Below are positions 18,178-27,610 of a DNA stretch of 30,233 nt, one piece after another. Location of the stretch: IMG/VR virus record IMGVR_UViG_3300042522_001048, positions 1 through 30,233 of that record; one strand, written 5' to 3'. A program made the translations under genes and the position numbers. The notes beneath the pieces were generated by a model. That model searched no databases and was not told the DNA's origin. It saw only the letters and a program-made list of their open reading frames with translations. Each line of letters starts with the position of its first letter. Position 1 is the first letter of the stretch. Source of the DNA: a virus.

Positions 18178-20516
18178 TGCCTGTCGTAAGAGTTGACCAA
18201 AGAAAATGGACCAAGGGTGAACTTGACCCTGAAATGTTGGGTCGTGGTGATATTGATCCCTATTATGGGGCATCCTCAAGGCTTCTGAACGTGTTTACAC
18301 TACCTCAAGGTGGAGTACAGAGGAGCCCAGGGTTAAAATGGGTTGGCAGGGCTTTAAAACGGGTTACACGGGCCACGCCAACGCTTATCACTACGCCCAA
18401 TGGTGGAACGGGAGCCAATGCCAATGATGCCAATACGGCCACAGAGCTTGTGTCGACAACAAATATAGGGACGCAAAACCCTTATGTGTTTGTTCAGTAT
18501 GATATTGGGGCTTCCATTCGTGTTGGTTATGTTCGTGTTACGGGCTTGCGGTGTTCCACGGGATCGGTTGCGGATGTTATTCTTCAGCGGAGTGTGGATG
18601 GTGTCGTTTGGACAAACATTCGGACAGACACATTAACCACGTCTGATTTGAGTTATACGGCAAGAATCCAAACAAACGGGCGGTATATTCGTATTGCTCG
18701 CATTGGAACAACAAACTTGCCATCGACCACGCTTGCTATAGATGAATTAGAAGTTTGGAGCGAAGGGGCGGAAAGTGCCATTAAGTATTTGAATTTTGAG
18801 TTTAATACAGACGACACATATCTTTTTGTTGTGACGGAATTTAACATCGCTGTCTATCGAAATAGCGTGTATCAGGTGGATTTATATGCCCCTCAGTTAT
18901 TTAATTCCAAAATACCGTTTTTGAACTGGACCCAGAATGCAGACACATTGATTTTGGTTGAACAGACTATGCAGCCTTTGAGAATCACGAGGTTTTCAAA
19001 TACATCGTGGCTTATTGAAACCATCACGTTTGATTTTATCCCTAAGTTTGATTTTACGCAAACAACGGCCAATCCGTCAGCGACATTAACGCCGGATGCT
19101 GTTTCAGGGAATGTGAAATTGACATCGTCGGTGTCTGCCTTTGTTTCTGGGGATGTAAACCAGTATATTGAGGGCAATGGTGGGTATGGCAGGATTGTGA
19201 AGTATATCAATTCCACGACCGTTATTTGTTATATGGAGATTCCCTTTTTCAGCACGGATGCCATGACAAGTGGTTCATGGGCTATTGTAGGTGATTTTGT
19301 TAGCACATGGGGTGGAGGTAGAGGATGGCCTAGAACGGCTGTTTTTTATGAAGGCAGGCTTTGGTTTGGGGGCTCTCAGGATAGGCCAAGGACAGTTTGG
19401 GGGAGTCGGGTCAATGACTTTTATAATTTCAACCCTGGGACCGCTTTAGACACGGACGCTATAACCATTGATGTGGCTGGGTCCAACAATGAATTAAATT
19501 CAATCACGGCTATTTTTGGTGGCAGGGATTTGTTGGTTTTTACCACGGGCGCGGCGTATGCGTTTATTAAAAATTTGGACGAGGTGATAACGCCCACCAA
19601 TGCCTATTTGCCGCCACAAACCAACATAGGAGCATCGGAGAATGTTCGTTTGGCGGATATTGAAGGGATCGTTTTTTATATTCAGCGCGGCGGGTCCAGT
19701 TTACGGCAGTTTGTTTTTACGGACACCCAAGCTGCTTATACGTCCCCCATTGCGTCACGGTTGAGTTCGCATCTTTTGAAAAGCCCTGTTTCCATGGCCT
19801 TAAGAAAGGCTGTATCGACAAATCAAGGATCGTATTTGCTGATTGTCAATGGCGATGGATCATTGACCATTGCCAACATATCCACAGAAGAAGACATTTT
19901 TGCTTTTTTTGACAGAGAAACGTCTGGTGGGTATTTCCTGCAAGCAGGGACTGTTTTTGACAGGATGTATGTGGCAGTGAGAAGGGGCACAGAAATTGAG
20001 ATTGAGGAGTTTGTTTTTGACCATATTTTGGATTCTTCAACCCGTATAACCACAGGTTTGCCCGCGCAATCCTTTTCAGGGTTGGATTATCTTAATGGCA
20101 AAACGGTCAAGGTGTGGGCGGATAACAAGCTATTGCCTGATGTGACTGTGACCAATGGGATTGCGACAATATCGGCACCCGCGACATCTTTTGTGGAATT
20201 TGGGTTTAATTTCACGCCTATGATAAAAGATTTGCCGTTGACAAAAGAAACCAGCGAGGCGAGGCTTGGCGTTAAAAGGCATGTAAATCAGATTCATATT
20301 CGTGTATATGATACAACATCTATGAATGTGAATGGAAATGAGGTGAATTTTTTTAAAATCACCAACACGCCGACAACCAATGCTATATCTCCGTATACGG
20401 GGGTTGTTTCTGTTTATGGGAATAGAGGATGGGACAATGATGGGATTATTTCGATAACGCAAACAAAACCCGGGCCTATGGAAATTTTAGAAATCAGTAA
20501 ATACGTGGATACATGA
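18177..20516 (+). CDS. Tail tubular protein B with inserted lectin-like domain (T7 gp12-like)
   Basis: A 779-residue protein (T7 gp12, 794). Its start WTKGELDPEMLGRGDIDPYY plus 'LLNVF-LPQGGVQRSPGLKWV' is diagnostic. The second signature, 'YLNFEFNTDDTYLFVVTEFN', resumes at about residue 204. Between them (residues 68-197) sits a beta-sandwich-like insert with DIGASIRVGYVRVTG, VILQRSVDGVVWTNIR and GRYIRIAR, the pattern of F5/8 type C (discoidin-like) domains. The nozzle thus may carry a sugar-binding module. ATG 18177 overlaps the previous stop by one base. Confidence 0.9.
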   Translation: MPVVRVDQRKWTKGELDPEMLGRGDIDPYYGASSRLLNVFTLPQGGVQRSPGLKWVGRALKRVTRATPTLITTPNGGTGANANDANTATELVSTTNIGTQNPYVFVQYDIGASIRVGYVRVTGLRCSTGSVADVILQRSVDGVVWTNIRTDTLTTSDLSYTARIQTNGRYIRIARIGTTNLPSTTLAIDELEVWSEGAESAIKYLNFEFNTDDTYLFVVTEFNIAVYRNSVYQVDLYAPQLFNSKIPFLNWTQNADTLILVEQTMQPLRITRFSNTSWLIETITFDFIPKFDFTQTTANPSATLTPDAVSGNVKLTSSVSAFVSGDVNQYIEGNGGYGRIVKYINSTTVICYMEIPFFSTDAMTSGSWAIVGDFVSTWGGGRGWPRTAVFYEGRLWFGGSQDRPRTVWGSRVNDFYNFNPGTALDTDAITIDVAGSNNELNSITAIFGGRDLLVFTTGAAYAFIKNLDEVITPTNAYLPPQTNIGASENVRLADIEGIVFYIQRGGSSLRQFVFTDTQAAYTSPIASRLSSHLLKSPVSMALRKAVSTNQGSYLLIVNGDGSLTIANISTEEDIFAFFDRETSGGYFLQAGTVFDRMYVAVRRGTEIEIEEFVFDHILDSSTRITTGLPAQSFSGLDYLNGKTVKVWADNKLLPDVTVTNGIATISAPATSFVEFGFNFTPMIKDLPLTKETSEARLGVKRHVNQIHIRVYDTTSMNVNGNEVNFFKITNTPTTNAISPYTGVVSVYGNRGWDNDGIISITQTKPGPMEILEISKYVDT

Positions 20517-21064
20517 CCTCTAGCTTTCTTCCTTCAATGACCTCTATAGCAACAAACGTTGCGGGGCTTTTTGGCGATACGCCACAAGGTGTGGGTGGAT
20601 TGACGGCCTTAAGCACATCGGGATTTATGGCCAAACAGAGCCTCCTTTCCGACATTGCCAAGCCTGCTTTGGTGGGATTTGGGGCAGGAAGTCAGATTGG
20701 TTCAGGCTATGCCCAAAAATACAGTTTAAAAACCCAAGCGCGGGATGCGGAATTGCAAGCCAAACAAGAGGAATTGAATGCTTTTTCCCAGCAGAATTTC
20801 TTTCAGCAAACCTTGTCTGAGAATTTCGCTTCACAAACGGCAAAACTGGCGGCAAGGGGTATTCTTACAACAGGTCCGTCTTCGTTTGCCTTTGCCAGTC
20901 GTTCGGCGCAAAACACCACAAAAGACATTGAAACGGCAAAAATGTCAGGCTTAGTGCGTTCGAGCCAAGCACGGCGCACGGGGATCAGTTTAAGCAAGCA
21001 ATCAAAGCAAGCCGTGCAAGGTGGTTTTGGCAATGCCTTTTCGTTTTTGGCTGAGGCATTTTAA
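20513..21064 (+). CDS. Internal virion protein (T7 gp14-like)
   Basis: A 183-residue protein (T7 gp14 has 196). A glycine/alanine-rich hydrophobic N-terminal third is followed by a helical, glutamine-rich body, with KAAARG-like LAARGILTTGPSSFAF at about residue 112. It lies in the gp14 position after tail tubular B and before two long virion proteins. gp14-type proteins are ejected first and form an outer-membrane channel. The start overlaps the preceding stop as ATGA. Call by order, size and composition. Confidence 0.75.
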   Translation: MTSSFLPSMTSIATNVAGLFGDTPQGVGGLTALSTSGFMAKQSLLSDIAKPALVGFGAGSQIGSGYAQKYSLKTQARDAELQAKQEELNAFSQQNFFQQTLSENFASQTAKLAARGILTTGPSSFAFASRSAQNTTKDIETAKMSGLVRSSQARRTGISLSKQSKQAVQGGFGNAFSFLAEAF

Positions 21065-21066
21065 CA

Positions 21067-23052
21067 ATGGTTTCTTTAATCCCCATTGAGCAACAAAGAA
21101 CGCAAGGCGTTGTTGACTTGCCTGGTGCACCCAACGTTGAAATCCAAACGGGCATGGAAAGTTTTGCCAGAGCGGCCTTTGGGGCGGCGGGTGCTATTGA
21201 TAAAGCCAACCAAGAGTCTCAGATACGCGCCCAGAGAGAATACGAGCAAGAGTTAAAAATTCAGTCTATGCAGTTAGAGACTGAAATGACAACGCAGATA
21301 TTTGATTTAAATAACAAATATGCCTATGCGCCCGATGATTTAGGGCAGGCCATTGATGCCTACAAAAAAGACTTCATGAAAAACATTATTGATCCAGGGC
21401 AATATGCTGTTTTTGAAAATGCTTTTGAAATGAAGAAAATGTCTTCGGTGAATGCCGCTTTGCAGAATTATAAAAAGCAAAACGTGCAATTTACCGAATT
21501 GAACGCCCGTAAATTGGTGGATTCAAATTTAAATGCCATGAGCCAAACGGCATCTCAGTTTTTTGGGCAAGAGCAATCCGCGCAGGTCACGAGTTCCATG
21601 GCGATTATGCAAGCCTATAATGGTATCTTGCAAACCTACAATCAGACGGATTCGGACGGCAATTTGATTTTTACGCCGCTACAGATTGTTGATGGCATAC
21701 AGCAGGCAGACAAAAACCTGAATGAAAGCCTGTTTAATGGGTGGCTTAATAGCCAAACAAGCGAGGAGGAAGTCTTTCGTGTCCTTCAAGGCGGACAATT
21801 AAACGTGTCATTGCCAGATGGACAAGGCGGAACAAATACCATTAATATCTTGTCGGGCATGGACCCCAATTATTTACGGGGTGTCCAAGAAAAAATTATT
21901 GCCCGCAAAGAAGGGCAATCCAATAAAATCAATACTGCCTTAGAAAAGAAAGAATATGCTAAGTATTTTGCCCTCAAAGGTACGCCTATTCCGTCTTTGG
22001 ATTTAGCAGACCCAGCATCTTTTGTGGAAAGAAAAAAGTTTTTTGATGACCAAAGTCAAAACGATCCTAATCTTCGTGGTGTTTTTTTTCCTCTTTTAAT
22101 GAAAGAGGAAGTGGATGGCATCGCGTCGCAGGTGGAATCTTTACCAGCCAACCAACGCGGGGCGTTTTTATCGGAATTAACAGAAAAAAACTCTAACGCC
22201 ATTAACGATGAAATTCTTTCTTCTCTTTTTGAAAAAGACCCTAACCTTGCTTTAGCCACAAGCTATTCCAAAATTGATGATGGCATCACTAACAACATCA
22301 TTTTTGGGCAGGAGTTAAGAAAATCAAAATCCGTAGAAATGGATGAAGCCGCAATTAAAAAAGATGCTATTGCAGACCTTAATGGCGTAGAAAACCCAGA
22401 GTTTAGGGAAATGGCCATTCAGGGAATCTTAAACATGGCCGCTGTAGAGGCTGCCAACGGAAAAGATATAGCCAATGATGATAGTGCTATAAAAGCTATC
22501 AAAGAAAAAATGGGCCTAAACGTCTTAGAATACAAAGGAGGGCGCGTTCTTCCTTTTCGGAAAGATGGCAAATATGTCACACAAACGGAATTAAAAGATA
22601 CTTTGAATACTTTGGATAACACCTTCCTAAAAAGCATAGGCCATGCCGTACCTGGTTATTTTGACACTAAGCAAAAGAAGTTTGTCACTATTGACGTGGA
22701 AGACGTGCTGAACAAAGCCACGCTAGGGACGTATTCCAACGGCATGTATAACGTCAAGGATTCCACTATTGAATGGGCAGCCTTGGATGCTAACGGGCAG
22801 CCTCTTGTGGATGATTTTGGGGACGTGAAGCCTTTTATGCTGAATATGATTCAGATTACCAAAAAAGATAATATACAGCCTACAAAGCCACAGCCATTAC
22901 AGCCCTCTAAAGTTCAGTTTAATATACCAAAAAATATAAATCCTTTTGAAGGTTTGCCAACTCAAGATCAACGTGGATCAACGGGAATTGATAAACTAAA
23001 AAGTGATGCAGATTCTGTTATTAAAGATTTAGAAAAAAGTCTAGGGATGTAG
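21067..23052 (+). CDS. Large internal virion protein (T7 gp15-like position)
   Basis: A 661-residue, mostly helical protein (T7 gp15 has 747) with a long coiled-coil-like N-terminus (SQIRAQREYEQELKIQSMQL, from about residue 48) and a Pro/Gln-rich linker near the C-terminus (QPTKPQPLQPSK, about residue 598). It sits between gp14-like and gp16-like genes, so it is the gp15-equivalent ejection protein that travels into the cell with DNA and lines the periplasmic tunnel. No enzymatic motif is visible. ATG 21067 is two bases after the previous stop. Confidence 0.75.
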   Translation: MVSLIPIEQQRTQGVVDLPGAPNVEIQTGMESFARAAFGAAGAIDKANQESQIRAQREYEQELKIQSMQLETEMTTQIFDLNNKYAYAPDDLGQAIDAYKKDFMKNIIDPGQYAVFENAFEMKKMSSVNAALQNYKKQNVQFTELNARKLVDSNLNAMSQTASQFFGQEQSAQVTSSMAIMQAYNGILQTYNQTDSDGNLIFTPLQIVDGIQQADKNLNESLFNGWLNSQTSEEEVFRVLQGGQLNVSLPDGQGGTNTINILSGMDPNYLRGVQEKIIARKEGQSNKINTALEKKEYAKYFALKGTPIPSLDLADPASFVERKKFFDDQSQNDPNLRGVFFPLLMKEEVDGIASQVESLPANQRGAFLSELTEKNSNAINDEILSSLFEKDPNLALATSYSKIDDGITNNIIFGQELRKSKSVEMDEAAIKKDAIADLNGVENPEFREMAIQGILNMAAVEAANGKDIANDDSAIKAIKEKMGLNVLEYKGGRVLPFRKDGKYVTQTELKDTLNTLDNTFLKSIGHAVPGYFDTKQKKFVTIDVEDVLNKATLGTYSNGMYNVKDSTIEWAALDANGQPLVDDFGDVKPFMLNMIQITKKDNIQPTKPQPLQPSKVQFNIPKNINPFEGLPTQDQRGSTGIDKLKSDADSVIKDLEKSLGM

Positions 23053-23055
23053 TCC

Positions 23056-24477
23056 ATGGACGGCATCGCCTCTTTTTTAAAACCTTATTCCCCCAGCAAG
23101 CCAGACATTGCTGTTGATTATAGCCCCGATTCCTTTTTAGAGAATGCCCAAGCGCAGTTTTGGAGCATGGCCTCTAACGAAACCACCACCTATCGTGATT
23201 TACGCCAGATCAGAATGGAATCCGACCGCTTAGATGCGCTGCGTCCTTATATCGGTGACAATCCTGATTATACCAAAATGGCGGGATTTGAAACGCTAAC
23301 AGAAGAAGACAAAGCTCTTGTACGTGGGGAATTTTCTTTATCGAGAGTGTTTTTAGGCGATAGCAAAGAAGCCGCATTAAAAGCAAACCAAATCAGAAAC
23401 ACCCTTCTTGATGGCGTTGTAGATGGGCTAAGAGCGCAAGGACAAGGGCAAGACCTGAAAACATCTAAAGAGATGATGTCCACCATTGTTGAAGAAGCCA
23501 AAACTTACCAACAAGAAGCTAACGTCAAATTCCGTGGCTCAACGAATCTCAGTGCTATTGGGGGCCTTTTGGCAGGGGGTGCAGCGGGATCATTGGTGGA
23601 CCCCGTCAATGCAGTAGCCACCTTTATAGGGCCAAGTGCAGGTGTTAAGTTAGGCAAGGCACTATTGCAAGGTTTTGCGCTTAATGCAGGTGTTCAGGCC
23701 GTCCAGCAAGAAACGGATGAGTTTCGAGAATGGAAGCAGCAACTGGGCGCAGAATGGGGCATAGAAGAACGTCTTTCTAACATTGCCTTTGCAGGTTTTG
23801 CGGGTTCTGCTTTTGAAGGCATTGCGCGTGGTTTAAAAGTCCTACCGAGTGTATCCATGACAGCGGCGGAGCATTTATTCAGAAACAAAAAAGCCAGTGC
23901 TGGTGGCGGTATAAACACCCAAGCCTTGGCTGATGAATTGGCAATTAAAGCCAGACAAGCGCATATCATGGAAACGGCCCCTGATAATTCTATCAATGGG
24001 CTAAGGAATCATGAAGCGGCTTTGCGTGATTTGGATAATGGGAAGCTGGATGTCCCAAGTGTGGATAACCAACGGTTTAAAGATGATATTATCAATTCTA
24101 AAAACATCATAACCGACGATATGCCCAATTCTTATAGGGGGCTAAAGGAATCTATTAAACAAAATACCGCTGTGAACGTAGCGGCGGCAGACAATCAATT
24201 TGACGTACAAAAAGAATCCGCTTTTTTCCCCAAAGCCAGAGAAGACTTTAATCCCCAACAAATAGTCAATCCACCACCGAAACAATTATCATCCTTACAA
24301 ACAGAGATGGAGCGGGCCGCAGACCTTAAACTGAGTGCTTTTGAAGGCATGGTAGAGCGTGACCCCGAGGCGTTTGTTGTGATTGACGGCAATGCAACGC
24401 GCGTAGCAGACATCTTGGAAACAGTGAGGGAATTTGATAACCATGTGAATGCGTTTAAAGCCTGTGGGATATTATGA
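23056..24477 (+). CDS. Internal virion protein, gp16 N-part-like (473 aa)
   Basis: The N-terminus includes SPDSFLENAQAQFWSMASNE; a gly/ala-rich hydrophobic block (IGGLLAGGAAGSLVDPVNAV, about residues 167-186) probably contacts membranes during ejection. I see no transglycosylase catalytic motif, unlike T7 gp16 whose N-terminus is a transglycosylase. Its length plus that of the next gene (473 + 820 = 1293) is close to gp16 (1318), so the two may be a split gp16. It overlaps the next gene as ATGA. Confidence 0.7.
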   Translation: MDGIASFLKPYSPSKPDIAVDYSPDSFLENAQAQFWSMASNETTTYRDLRQIRMESDRLDALRPYIGDNPDYTKMAGFETLTEEDKALVRGEFSLSRVFLGDSKEAALKANQIRNTLLDGVVDGLRAQGQGQDLKTSKEMMSTIVEEAKTYQQEANVKFRGSTNLSAIGGLLAGGAAGSLVDPVNAVATFIGPSAGVKLGKALLQGFALNAGVQAVQQETDEFREWKQQLGAEWGIEERLSNIAFAGFAGSAFEGIARGLKVLPSVSMTAAEHLFRNKKASAGGGINTQALADELAIKARQAHIMETAPDNSINGLRNHEAALRDLDNGKLDVPSVDNQRFKDDIINSKNIITDDMPNSYRGLKESIKQNTAVNVAAADNQFDVQKESAFFPKAREDFNPQQIVNPPPKQLSSLQTEMERAADLKLSAFEGMVERDPEAFVVIDGNATRVADILETVREFDNHVNAFKACGIL

Positions 24478-26936
24478 ATGATTTTTTAGATTGCTTAAAA
24501 GGCCAACTGCCTAACGACCTTTATAAGCGGGCAGAAAAGGCTTATGAACAGAACCGTAAAGCCTTTGAATCCGAAATGGGATCAGAGGAAGCCAAGGTAA
24601 AGGCCACGCAGCGCACAACAGAGTTTTTTGACGAATACCTAAAAAAGCAAAAGAACAATCTCCTTACCACCGCCCAGCGTTCTTTAGAAATGTGGGATGA
24701 GGTGAATCGCCTTAAAGGCAATAAAACATCCGATTGGGCTTATGCCAACGTCATTTTGGAAAGAATCGGCGACCAACAAGCCTACAATCGCGGCCTTGTT
24801 GCCAAAGTGATGAATACGTTTATTGAGAAATACAAACCCCGTTTGGGTGTGTTTCGTCCTGCTGAAAACATATTTATGACAAAACAAGTCTATCGTGAAA
24901 TGTTTTTGGAGAATACGGGCGATGTCGATGCCCAAGGATTTTATAAATCCTATGATGATACGCAAAATTATCTTATAGACCAACTTAATGCCCATGGGGC
25001 CTCTATCAACAAAAGGGCAAAACGCCAACCAGGCCAGTTTCATGACAGCGAATTATTAAAATCTGTATCGCCGGAAGAATGGTGGAGCCGCATATCCCCT
25101 TTGTTGGATAGAACGGCAATGATTGATAAAAAAACGGGCGCACCGCTTGATGACGCAAACCTGAAAAGAATTTCTTTAAAAATATATGATGAAATTACAA
25201 CGGGTATTGGTGAGGGTAATCTTCTTCGTTTAAGCAGTGGCGATCCTGCTACGGTCAAACCCAAAAGCATTGTGGACCGATATTCTGATAAACGGTTTTT
25301 TGTTTTTAAGGATGCGGATTCATTCTTTGCTTATAACGATATGTTTGGCAGCGGAGACGAGGGCCTTTATAATTCCATGATTGATGAATTAGGCGGCATG
25401 GCAGAGGATTTGGCGGTATTGCAAGTCATGGGCCCAAATCCCGAAGACGTACATAAGTACATGATGAGCCGCATTTCTTTTGATCCAGACAAAAGCAATG
25501 AGTGGGGCAATTACCGCCAAGAACAAATCGAAGGGGCTTTCCGTATTCTTACAGGGAAAGATTATGCTGTGGGAAATCCCCATTGGTCCATTAACACCTA
25601 TTCAACCATGCGAAATTTATTTACAGCGGCCCGTTTGGGATCAGCAGCCCTTCTTACTCCATCAGATGCCGTTTTTGCTGCCAACGCTCTTAAAATGAAT
25701 GGCATGTCTGCAACCAAGGGGTTTATCCGTTATTTTGGTAGCCTTAATCCTTTAAAGCAAAGCGATAGAATACTAGCAGCTAATCTTGCTTTAGCAGGGG
25801 ATGTTGTGACAGATGGATTTATCATGGCGTCCCGATATGGGGAAATAGAGGCTATTGGGAAATCAAAAGCCGTAGAGTTTTCACAAAAAGCTGCATCGGC
25901 AGTAATCCATCTTTCGGGCTTAAAAACCATGACCAACCACGTTAAAAAAATAACGGGGTTAGAGTTTTATGGGTATTTTGGGGCGCATATTAAGGCCCAA
26001 ACGCCTTGGGCAGAGTTAGACCGCGATTTACTAGAAGCCTTTGACCGATACAATATCACGCAAGACGATTGGGCAAAAACACTTAAAACAGGAACGTTAT
26101 CCTTAGACGAGCAAGGCAACACAGCCTTTATGAACGTAACGGAATGGACGGATAAAGAGTTGGCCAGTAAATATGGCACATTCGCCGCAGAAATGATGCG
26201 TAAAGCATCCAGCGAACCATCTATTATGCTGCGCAGTGCCCGTACAGGATTTGGGTCAAACAAAAACTCTCTGAAACGTTTAATAGCAACGGATGCTTTT
26301 TTTCTAAAAAGTTTTGCCATGTCAACGGTGATTAACCATTTAATCCCTGCTTTTGGAAGGGCGTTTAAAAGGGGAGAGTTTGGAAGTCTTGGCGTTTTGC
26401 TTATTGGTGGGACAATTATAGGGACCATGACATCGCAATTACGAGAAGTAGTTTCAGGGAAAGACATGAGAGAATGGGATAATCCAAAAACGTGGGCGGC
26501 GGGGCTTTTGTCATCGGGAGGTTTGGCGATTGTGGGGGATTTATTGTTTGGCCAATATACCCGCAATGGTCAAAAAGCATCCGACCTTTTAGGTGGATGG
26601 TTAGGCAATACAGGAATCACGCTTGTGGATATTATTAGTGGTTCTTTTGGAAAAGCCCTAGACCCTGAAAAGGAAACAAACTGGCTAAGAGATTTTTATA
26701 AATACGCACAAAACTTTATCCCTGCTAAAAACCTTTGGTATTCCAAAATGTTCACGGATCGCTTTATTTGGGATAACATAGAAAGACTGGTAGACCCTGA
26801 TTTTGACAAGAAGGTTGCCAGAAATGAAGCTAGGGTTCGTCGTGAAACAGGCCAAGGTTTTTGGTGGCCAAGAACATCCACATTGCCAACAAGAGAGCCT
26901 GTTGTAACCAAAGGAATACCCGATGTGGGCAGCTAG
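24474..26936 (+). CDS. Large internal virion/ejection protein (820 aa)
   Basis: A long helical protein. The N-terminal half is charged (AEKAYEQNRKAFESEMGSEE), the middle carries FAANALKMNGMSATKGFIRY, and the C-terminal third has several short hydrophobic glycine-rich segments (about residues 635-655, 672-695, 705-730), as expected for a protein inserted in or moved across a membrane. It follows the ejection proteins in T7 order and is the best gp16 C-part counterpart. ATG 24474 is coupled to the previous stop. The C-terminus (residues 815-820) overlaps the next gene by 14 bases. Confidence 0.75.
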   Translation: MNDFLDCLKGQLPNDLYKRAEKAYEQNRKAFESEMGSEEAKVKATQRTTEFFDEYLKKQKNNLLTTAQRSLEMWDEVNRLKGNKTSDWAYANVILERIGDQQAYNRGLVAKVMNTFIEKYKPRLGVFRPAENIFMTKQVYREMFLENTGDVDAQGFYKSYDDTQNYLIDQLNAHGASINKRAKRQPGQFHDSELLKSVSPEEWWSRISPLLDRTAMIDKKTGAPLDDANLKRISLKIYDEITTGIGEGNLLRLSSGDPATVKPKSIVDRYSDKRFFVFKDADSFFAYNDMFGSGDEGLYNSMIDELGGMAEDLAVLQVMGPNPEDVHKYMMSRISFDPDKSNEWGNYRQEQIEGAFRILTGKDYAVGNPHWSINTYSTMRNLFTAARLGSAALLTPSDAVFAANALKMNGMSATKGFIRYFGSLNPLKQSDRILAANLALAGDVVTDGFIMASRYGEIEAIGKSKAVEFSQKAASAVIHLSGLKTMTNHVKKITGLEFYGYFGAHIKAQTPWAELDRDLLEAFDRYNITQDDWAKTLKTGTLSLDEQGNTAFMNVTEWTDKELASKYGTFAAEMMRKASSEPSIMLRSARTGFGSNKNSLKRLIATDAFFLKSFAMSTVINHLIPAFGRAFKRGEFGSLGVLLIGGTIIGTMTSQLREVVSGKDMREWDNPKTWAAGLLSSGGLAIVGDLLFGQYTRNGQKASDLLGGWLGNTGITLVDIISGSFGKALDPEKETNWLRDFYKYAQNFIPAKNLWYSKMFTDRFIWDNIERLVDPDFDKKVARNEARVRRETGQGFWWPRTSTLPTREPVVTKGIPDVGS

Positions 26937-27231
26937 ATTTTGGAGTAAACGGTTTTGGAGTGGCCGGTATTGGACACCCAGTGACACTGAGGAAGAAATT
27001 ATTTATGTTCATGTCTATCCCCCTATCAATGGGCAATTATTTGTTCCACCACCGCAAAAGACTTTTTTTATTCACAATTTGCCGTTAATAGGTAAAGTAA
27101 TTGTGAATACGCCTTTTAAAGCATTCTTTAGAAAAGAGTTTATCAATAAGGGACAAGTTCAATCTGAATTAAATGCCCGTACCCAAGTAGAAGGAATTAA
27201 AGGTTATGTCGGTAAAATCCCTACAAGTTGA
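26923..27231 (+). CDS. Small aromatic virion-block protein (102 aa)
   Basis: Starts MWAARFWSKRFWSGRYWTPS, a Trp/Arg-rich beginning often found in small proteins encoded between ejection proteins and tail fibres, followed by a beta-rich, proline-containing part. The sequence AAAGGAATACCCG before ATG 26923 gives a good ribosome site. It overlaps both neighbours (14 and 26 bases). The family is not identified; a tail-fibre accessory role is inferred from place. Confidence 0.6.
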   Translation: MWAARFWSKRFWSGRYWTPSDTEEEIIYVHVYPPINGQLFVPPPQKTFFIHNLPLIGKVIVNTPFKAFFRKEFINKGQVQSELNARTQVEGIKGYVGKIPTS

Positions 27232-27610
27232 TTTTGGGTCGCCTGCCCCTATTCGCTTGGACTTCAATCTTGCCAGCGAGTTCCCAGGCAAATCCGCTTC
27301 AAACATCACAGAAGTGTATTGGTCCTTAAAACGTTCCGATAGAGATGCAGATAACAAGTATGTTTTAAAACAATTCACAACGGGAGGCGTGAGTAAAGAA
27401 AATATCACGGCTGAAAACGGAGAAAGCCTTGTGAGGTTTTCCGTGGTTCTTTTGCCAGCAAATTGGGCGAATCTATCGGTGGGAGAATACATCCTTGTGG
27501 TGGGATTTAAACTAGATAGCCAAGGACCAACGGAATTAAGTTATCTTTTGAAAGGAGATCAATACACCAAACTTCGTATTCTGTTTAGGCAGCGTGCGCT
27601 TACCGCCTAA
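27206..27610 (+). CDS. Small beta-rich tail protein (134 aa)
   Basis: MSVKSLQVDFGSPAPIRLDF... is mainly beta strands (LRFSVVLLPANWANL, GEYILVVGFKLD), a layout similar to N-terminal domains that bind phage tails to receptor-binding proteins (BppU-like), but I cannot prove it. It stands immediately before the tailspike and overlaps its neighbours by 26 and 1 bases, so it may link spike to tail or act as an assembly factor. AAAGG precedes ATG 27206. Confidence 0.6.
   Translation: MSVKSLQVDFGSPAPIRLDFNLASEFPGKSASNITEVYWSLKRSDRDADNKYVLKQFTTGGVSKENITAENGESLVRFSVVLLPANWANLSVGEYILVVGFKLDSQGPTELSYLLKGDQYTKLRILFRQRALTA

Noticed and set aside
25967-26566. 199-residue minus-strand ORF
   Set aside because: Antisense to the 820-residue virion protein, no ribosome site, biased composition expected of a mirror frame.
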